From: Antedon mediterranea | Taxonomy: Eukaryota > Echinodermata > Crinoidea > Comatulida > Antedonidae | Assembly (NCBI RefSeq): GCF_964355755.1 | Contig: NC_092679.1 | Location: 14,500,932 to 14,564,931, forward strand | DNA: 64,000 nucleotides | Direction: 5' to 3' | Shown: positions 59,642-64,000 of the stretch, one piece after another | Layout: every line of letters begins with the position of its first letter | Position numbering within the stretch: the stretch's first letter is position 1 | The notes under the pieces: generated by a model | What the model saw: the letters and a program-made list of their open reading frames with translations, nothing else | Databases searched by the model: none | What the model was told of the DNA's origin: nothing | Position numbers and translations under genes: made by a program

Positions 59642-61600
59642 CTATAAAACAAAATTTTGTTTAAAAGTTTAATATTAATACATCATAAAATATGCGATTC
59701 ACAAAGTATGTCTTATACCCGAACCCAATTGTAATATATAAATCCTAAGGAAAATTACAGAAAAAATGACAACGCTGTGGGTATCAGTGGCTGGATCTCA
59801 ATTGAAGATACCAGCAAAATAAGCAAATATCTATAAATCAAAACGATTAAGAAAAACAGCTTGAAAGTAAGATCAAAGCTTTCGGAAAACACCATTCCTT
59901 TGCCTGGGCTATTTTGTGGATATCCCAGGATAACCTTACGCTTTACATGCTATTCTGTCATGGTAATAAAATAATTTAATAAAAATGGCGTGTTAAAATC
60001 TAATACATTATAAATATACATTAAAAAATGGATTAAAAGGAAAATTCTTTATTGCGATCTAGCAATACCCCTTGCAATAATGCTGTTTTTTAAAGTATAA
60101 GAGACCATATGATTAACGTGTTCATTTTAAGAAAATGAAAGTGCAATCATATGATTTCAATATTTTCATAATCTCCTATATCTATGGACGCACGTGCTGG
60201 ATGGAGGTAAAGTGACGTCCACTCCATAAAGCATTTTTTTACCTTCAACTAAGCCTACTATGGGTTTGTGGCAGGGCCATGGCTACTGTTTTCATGGAGG
60301 GCCTAACACAGTTTTAATGGCTAAAATACATGCAATTACATTTTTACATTAATTATAAATATTAACTATACACTTTTCCATATGATTTTCAGATATATAT
60401 CGATAGACATAGATATTTTGTGTATTTTAAAATTATTGAATAAAATATATATTATAATTTATGTTTAAAATAAATGAATTGAATCCAGACGAAAAACATC
60501 TTTGGTGATCAAGTTCTCCGTGTTGAAATAAAGAATTTATTATTATCTTTTAAAAAACACAAATTTTATATTGAAAACAATAGCATATTGTTTATGTTTA
60601 AAAAAAAGATGAAATCAAAAACAGACAGTCACTGTTTTTTAAATTAAACATTTCAAAAGATTAGCATATGAATAGAACTGATGCTGAAGTCATTGACTAA
60701 ACAGAATTGTAACAAGGGATAAATTATATTCATATCAAATGACATTTTTTAACTAATTATAATATAAGCGTAGGATATTTATGTTGCAATAAATTGTACT
60801 TTTATGTACAGCCTTGACTGATGTTGTTATAATATTATGCTGCAAAATCTTGTAAAGTGTATATGCTAATTATGTACGACCTCCGTTAATCAAAACTTAC
60901 ATTGTGAAATAGAAAGATCAATTAATTACATTAATCTTATGAACTTTAACATAATGTATGATATAATATTAATAATTAACATAATATAATATCAACAATT
61001 AAATACGATATTTAAATTATTATTCAATCTATAACACTCATTTGGGACACGCCTTAGGGGTGAACAATGTTTGTTTTTGCCAACCCATATTCATATTGAT
61101 TTTTGAAAAAATTTATCTTAATTTTAATATTATTATGTTTTTTTCTGAGATGATATTTGTGTGTGTTTGTTTGTTAGCAGGACAAATTTAAACTACCGAA
61201 GACTCTATTCAGTGGGAAAGCCACTTCGCGTTTTGACCGTTAAATCGTGTAAAATCGACTTACTTCCGCATTAACGGTTTTGAAGCGCCACCTATCGTTG
61301 ATAACTGAAACCACGATTTTCCGTCGCCTAGCAAATAAGTGCTGTTTTATTTTAAGCTCTCATGAATATTTAAGAACCGCCCAACATTACCTATTATGGT
61401 AAAAGCATTTCCTAATAAGTATAATTGAATAACCAATCGGTTTCCTTCAAAGAAACCGAAGCTAATACAATACATTCGGCGACTGAAGTCGGGACTCGTG
61501 AAATTTATAAATGTGGTACGATTTGACTACTATTTTGTTGTCCATTTTCTGAATAGTCGGAGGTGCATCCCAACAAATTAAAAAAATTATAATCAATTGT
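59642..61600. other. MARK intron, no exon seen
   Basis: AT-rich sequence without a coding segment or clear repeat family. The kinase N-lobe exon was looked for on the minus strand and not found. Confidence 0.45.
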
Positions 61601-61619
61601 TTTATCAAGAATAATATTA

Positions 61620-62468
61620 CCGTATATTTCGGTGTATAAGTCGCACCTGTGTATAAGACGCACCCCCAACTGAGAGTAAAATATCGGTATTTTTTATATC
61701 GTCGATGTATAAGACGCACCTTATATTTCATCAAAACAATGTTTTTTTAAATTGTAATCAATATTATTGTAATAATATATTTTGTTATATCTACAACGGC
61801 GTCCTTTATTTAGGTTTTTTCTTACCTAGGCTCGACCGCGCCCAGCCTCAACAAGTTCTTTCTAACTTGTTATTCATGAGTTTCGCCGCAACATCGAGTG
61901 CATGACCGTGTGTGTAACACGCACGTGTGTGGGCTAGCCTCGCTCGATCATTTCGAGAGGGCGCACGTTTTCATGGACAATCGTATTCGATTAGTATCTA
62001 TGTATCTATGCGTGTGTACGCTAGGTCCATGCTATAATCACCTGGAGAATATACTAGTAGAATACCGTACACCATGTGCCACCAAAAGAAGGGCTTGCGC
62101 TTGGGGTACGGCGATCGTGCGTATAACTACTGTATAAATAAATACTATTCCAATCGTACGACGTAAACGTTTACAAATGAAATTTTATTGGAGCGCCATA
62201 ATGAACAAATCTTTTCATCATATTTAGTATAACATCATGCTAAAATGACTTGAAAACTAGGCCTAGGCAGAAGCAGGTTGCCGTTACGTTAGTTAGTTAC
62301 TGTAGCTAGGCCTAGCCTACTCAGGCCTAGCAAACGAGGTGACTATAGCCTAGGCGCCTATGTACAATCTGTGTGGTGAGGCATTTATGTTCGGTGTATA
62401 AGACGCACCCTTAATTTAGAGGTCAAATTTGCGTGTCAAAAGTGCGACTTATACACCGAAATATACGG
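61620..62468. mobile_element. TA-flanked DNA element with perfect 27-bp inverted ends
   Basis: The left end (61620-61646, starting CCGTATATTTCGGTGTATAA) and the right end (62442-62468) are exact reverse complements over 27 bp, and TA flanks both sides. Sub-terminal GTATAAGACGCACC occurs on both sides too. Short plus-strand frames inside have no recognisable motif. A TA duplication points to a Tc1/mariner- or Zator-like mover; the superfamily is not settled. Confidence 0.85.
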
Positions 62469-62479
62469 TAGTTTAATCG

Positions 62480-64000
62480 AGTATGATATATTTCTATCCT
62501 GTTCAAAATTTGTTGGTGTATTCTCAGGCCTCGAAAGGTAGGTACATTTTCAAGCTGTGAGCGTGGTTTCGGCAACGCGAGACACGTGTGTCAGTATAGG
62601 CGATAGCGAGACGTGTGTTGTACTGTGTTGATGCTGATCCGATAGTCGTTAAGTTGTACTGATTACGAGTATCATTGGTCCTGGCCGGCCTAGCCTGGTG
62701 ATCTGATCCCCCCCAAAAAATACTTTTTTTCAATCAGTATTAATATTATTATTTTATTTTTCATTTATTATTTGATTTATTAGGCTCAATAGATGCCTAG
62801 CTGGGCTACTAGTAGGCCTAGATTATTATAAATAATAATAGCAAATACAGTACTGTAATATTAATTAATAAAATACAGCTTCCATTTGACATTAAAATTT
62901 TTTTTAAATAATATTTATTATTTTTTCTGACACTTTCAGGAATCGTTGATGATGCAGAGTTCTTTCTCTTTGTGACTTCAAACTGAGAGTGAAGTGGATA
63001 AAAAGATGACACCGGTACCTACCGACATTGTCATACCCAAACTATAATTTAATTATTTAAAACAAAATGTTGAATTACAAATATGTTGCAGAGGATTTAG
63101 ATGAATTACAATACAAATATTTATGTTGAATGCAAACCTACTACACTATACTCTGTAAATTATGTTATTGTCATGTGGTAGACCTTAAAAATTGAATATT
63201 TATTGTATGTTAGGCCTATTTTATATTTTATTAATACTGTATTAGTTTAATATTACTAGTATTAATTTATATTATAGAGTACTAGTTTGTACATGTTTTT
63301 ACCCAAAAAAAATGAATAAATAATTTGTTATTCAATCTAATTGCTTGTTTGTTCATCAATAACAAAACAATTGTAAACAAGTATATAACAGTTCTTGTTA
63401 GCCGGTTATTTCAGGTCATATTATTAATATTAGCTAGGCCCGACGCGCCCGATCACAACGTCACTAAGTGACTTTCCGCCCCTGGAACAATCGCTCGCTA
63501 ATAGGGCTAGGCCTCGGACTCGTATAAAAGCTATTATAATAGTTATGATAAATATTCCTCAACTAAAATGTATACTGTGATAAATAAACAAGTAATAATA
63601 TACGTTGTATTGGAATGTATTTATTTATATGAATTCTTATACGCGGACAATTATAAACATCGCGTATATCGTTTGCTATAAATAAATTTATAAACACGAT
63701 GACGATGTGTTTACAAAATGGCGGTTTCGCTAGTTTTCGATGGAACAAATAGTGGTACCTTTAGTTTGAATAGTCGGAGCTGCATCCCAACCACCGAATC
63801 TTGTATCTTAATATCGTATTCTGTAGATTATTAATTTTTCTAACAGGGATTTTAAATTCAGGACTGTTCAATTTTTCTAAATATTTTATTTTAACGATTT
63901 TCTAGGGTACAATTTTGGAAAAAAGACATTGGTTGATTTTGCCGTTAAATTACAGATTATCGTTTTGTTCAAATACATTTAATTTTACATGACAATATAT
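62480..64000. other. MARK intron or upstream region, no exon seen
   Basis: No coding segment is supported. A segment around 63420-63520 is GC-richer (CGACGCGCCCGATCACAACG). GAATAGTCGGAGCTGCATCC at 63767 repeats the word at 61551. Confidence 0.4.

Overview
The window is AT-rich, intron-rich and repeat-dense animal nuclear DNA. The two recognisable genes have short exons with canonical GT/AG junctions, long introns and metazoan-type products. Together with the many mobile-element fragments and the recurrent TAGGCCTA word, this suggests a marine invertebrate, probably a deuterostome such as an echinoderm. The species is an inference and was not checked.

Both genes lie on the minus strand. A complete five-exon short-chain dehydrogenase (13836-17279, 286 residues) resembles the retinol dehydrogenase 8 / 17-beta-hydroxysteroid dehydrogenase 1 group. 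Its Rossmann motif, NAG motif and Ser/Tyr/Lys catalytic set are all visible. A MARK/Par-1 serine/threonine kinase fills 24101-59641 and is cut at its 5' end by the window edge. Ten exons join in frame into 607 residues plus stop, running from the catalytic loop through the activation loop, UBA domain and long Ser-rich spacer to the KA1 domain. The ATP-binding lobe must lie beyond 64000. Two further in-frame cassette exons, of 15 and 90 bp, are possible in its spacer.

The rest is repeats and degenerate mobile DNA. From 0.3 to 4.5 kb there is an inverted-repeat element rich in GCCGCCAT words, with a tRNA-like gene in its interior. From 4.6 to 7.5 kb lie decayed transposon-type coding fragments. 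A 197-bp palindromic satellite with a seven-unit higher-order repeat fills 7.7-11.25 kb, followed by a 24/21-bp minisatellite to 12.65 kb. The 17.3-24.1 kb intergenic stretch holds small inverted-repeat elements and an array of palindromic CACCTGTACAGGTG sites. The MARK introns hold MITEs, a 5'-truncated non-LTR retrotransposon nested in a MITE, a 17-bp minisatellite, SINE-like copies, a piggyBac-type element with TTAA ends, a 180-bp dimeric tandem repeat and a 5.5-kb foldback array (50.3-55.8 kb). A TA-flanked element with perfect 27-bp ends lies at 61.6-62.5 kb.

I see no functional link between the two genes. No operon, CRISPR array or defence-type system is present. The most unusual features are the palindromic satellite with its higher-order structure, the foldback array and the candidate MARK cassette exons.
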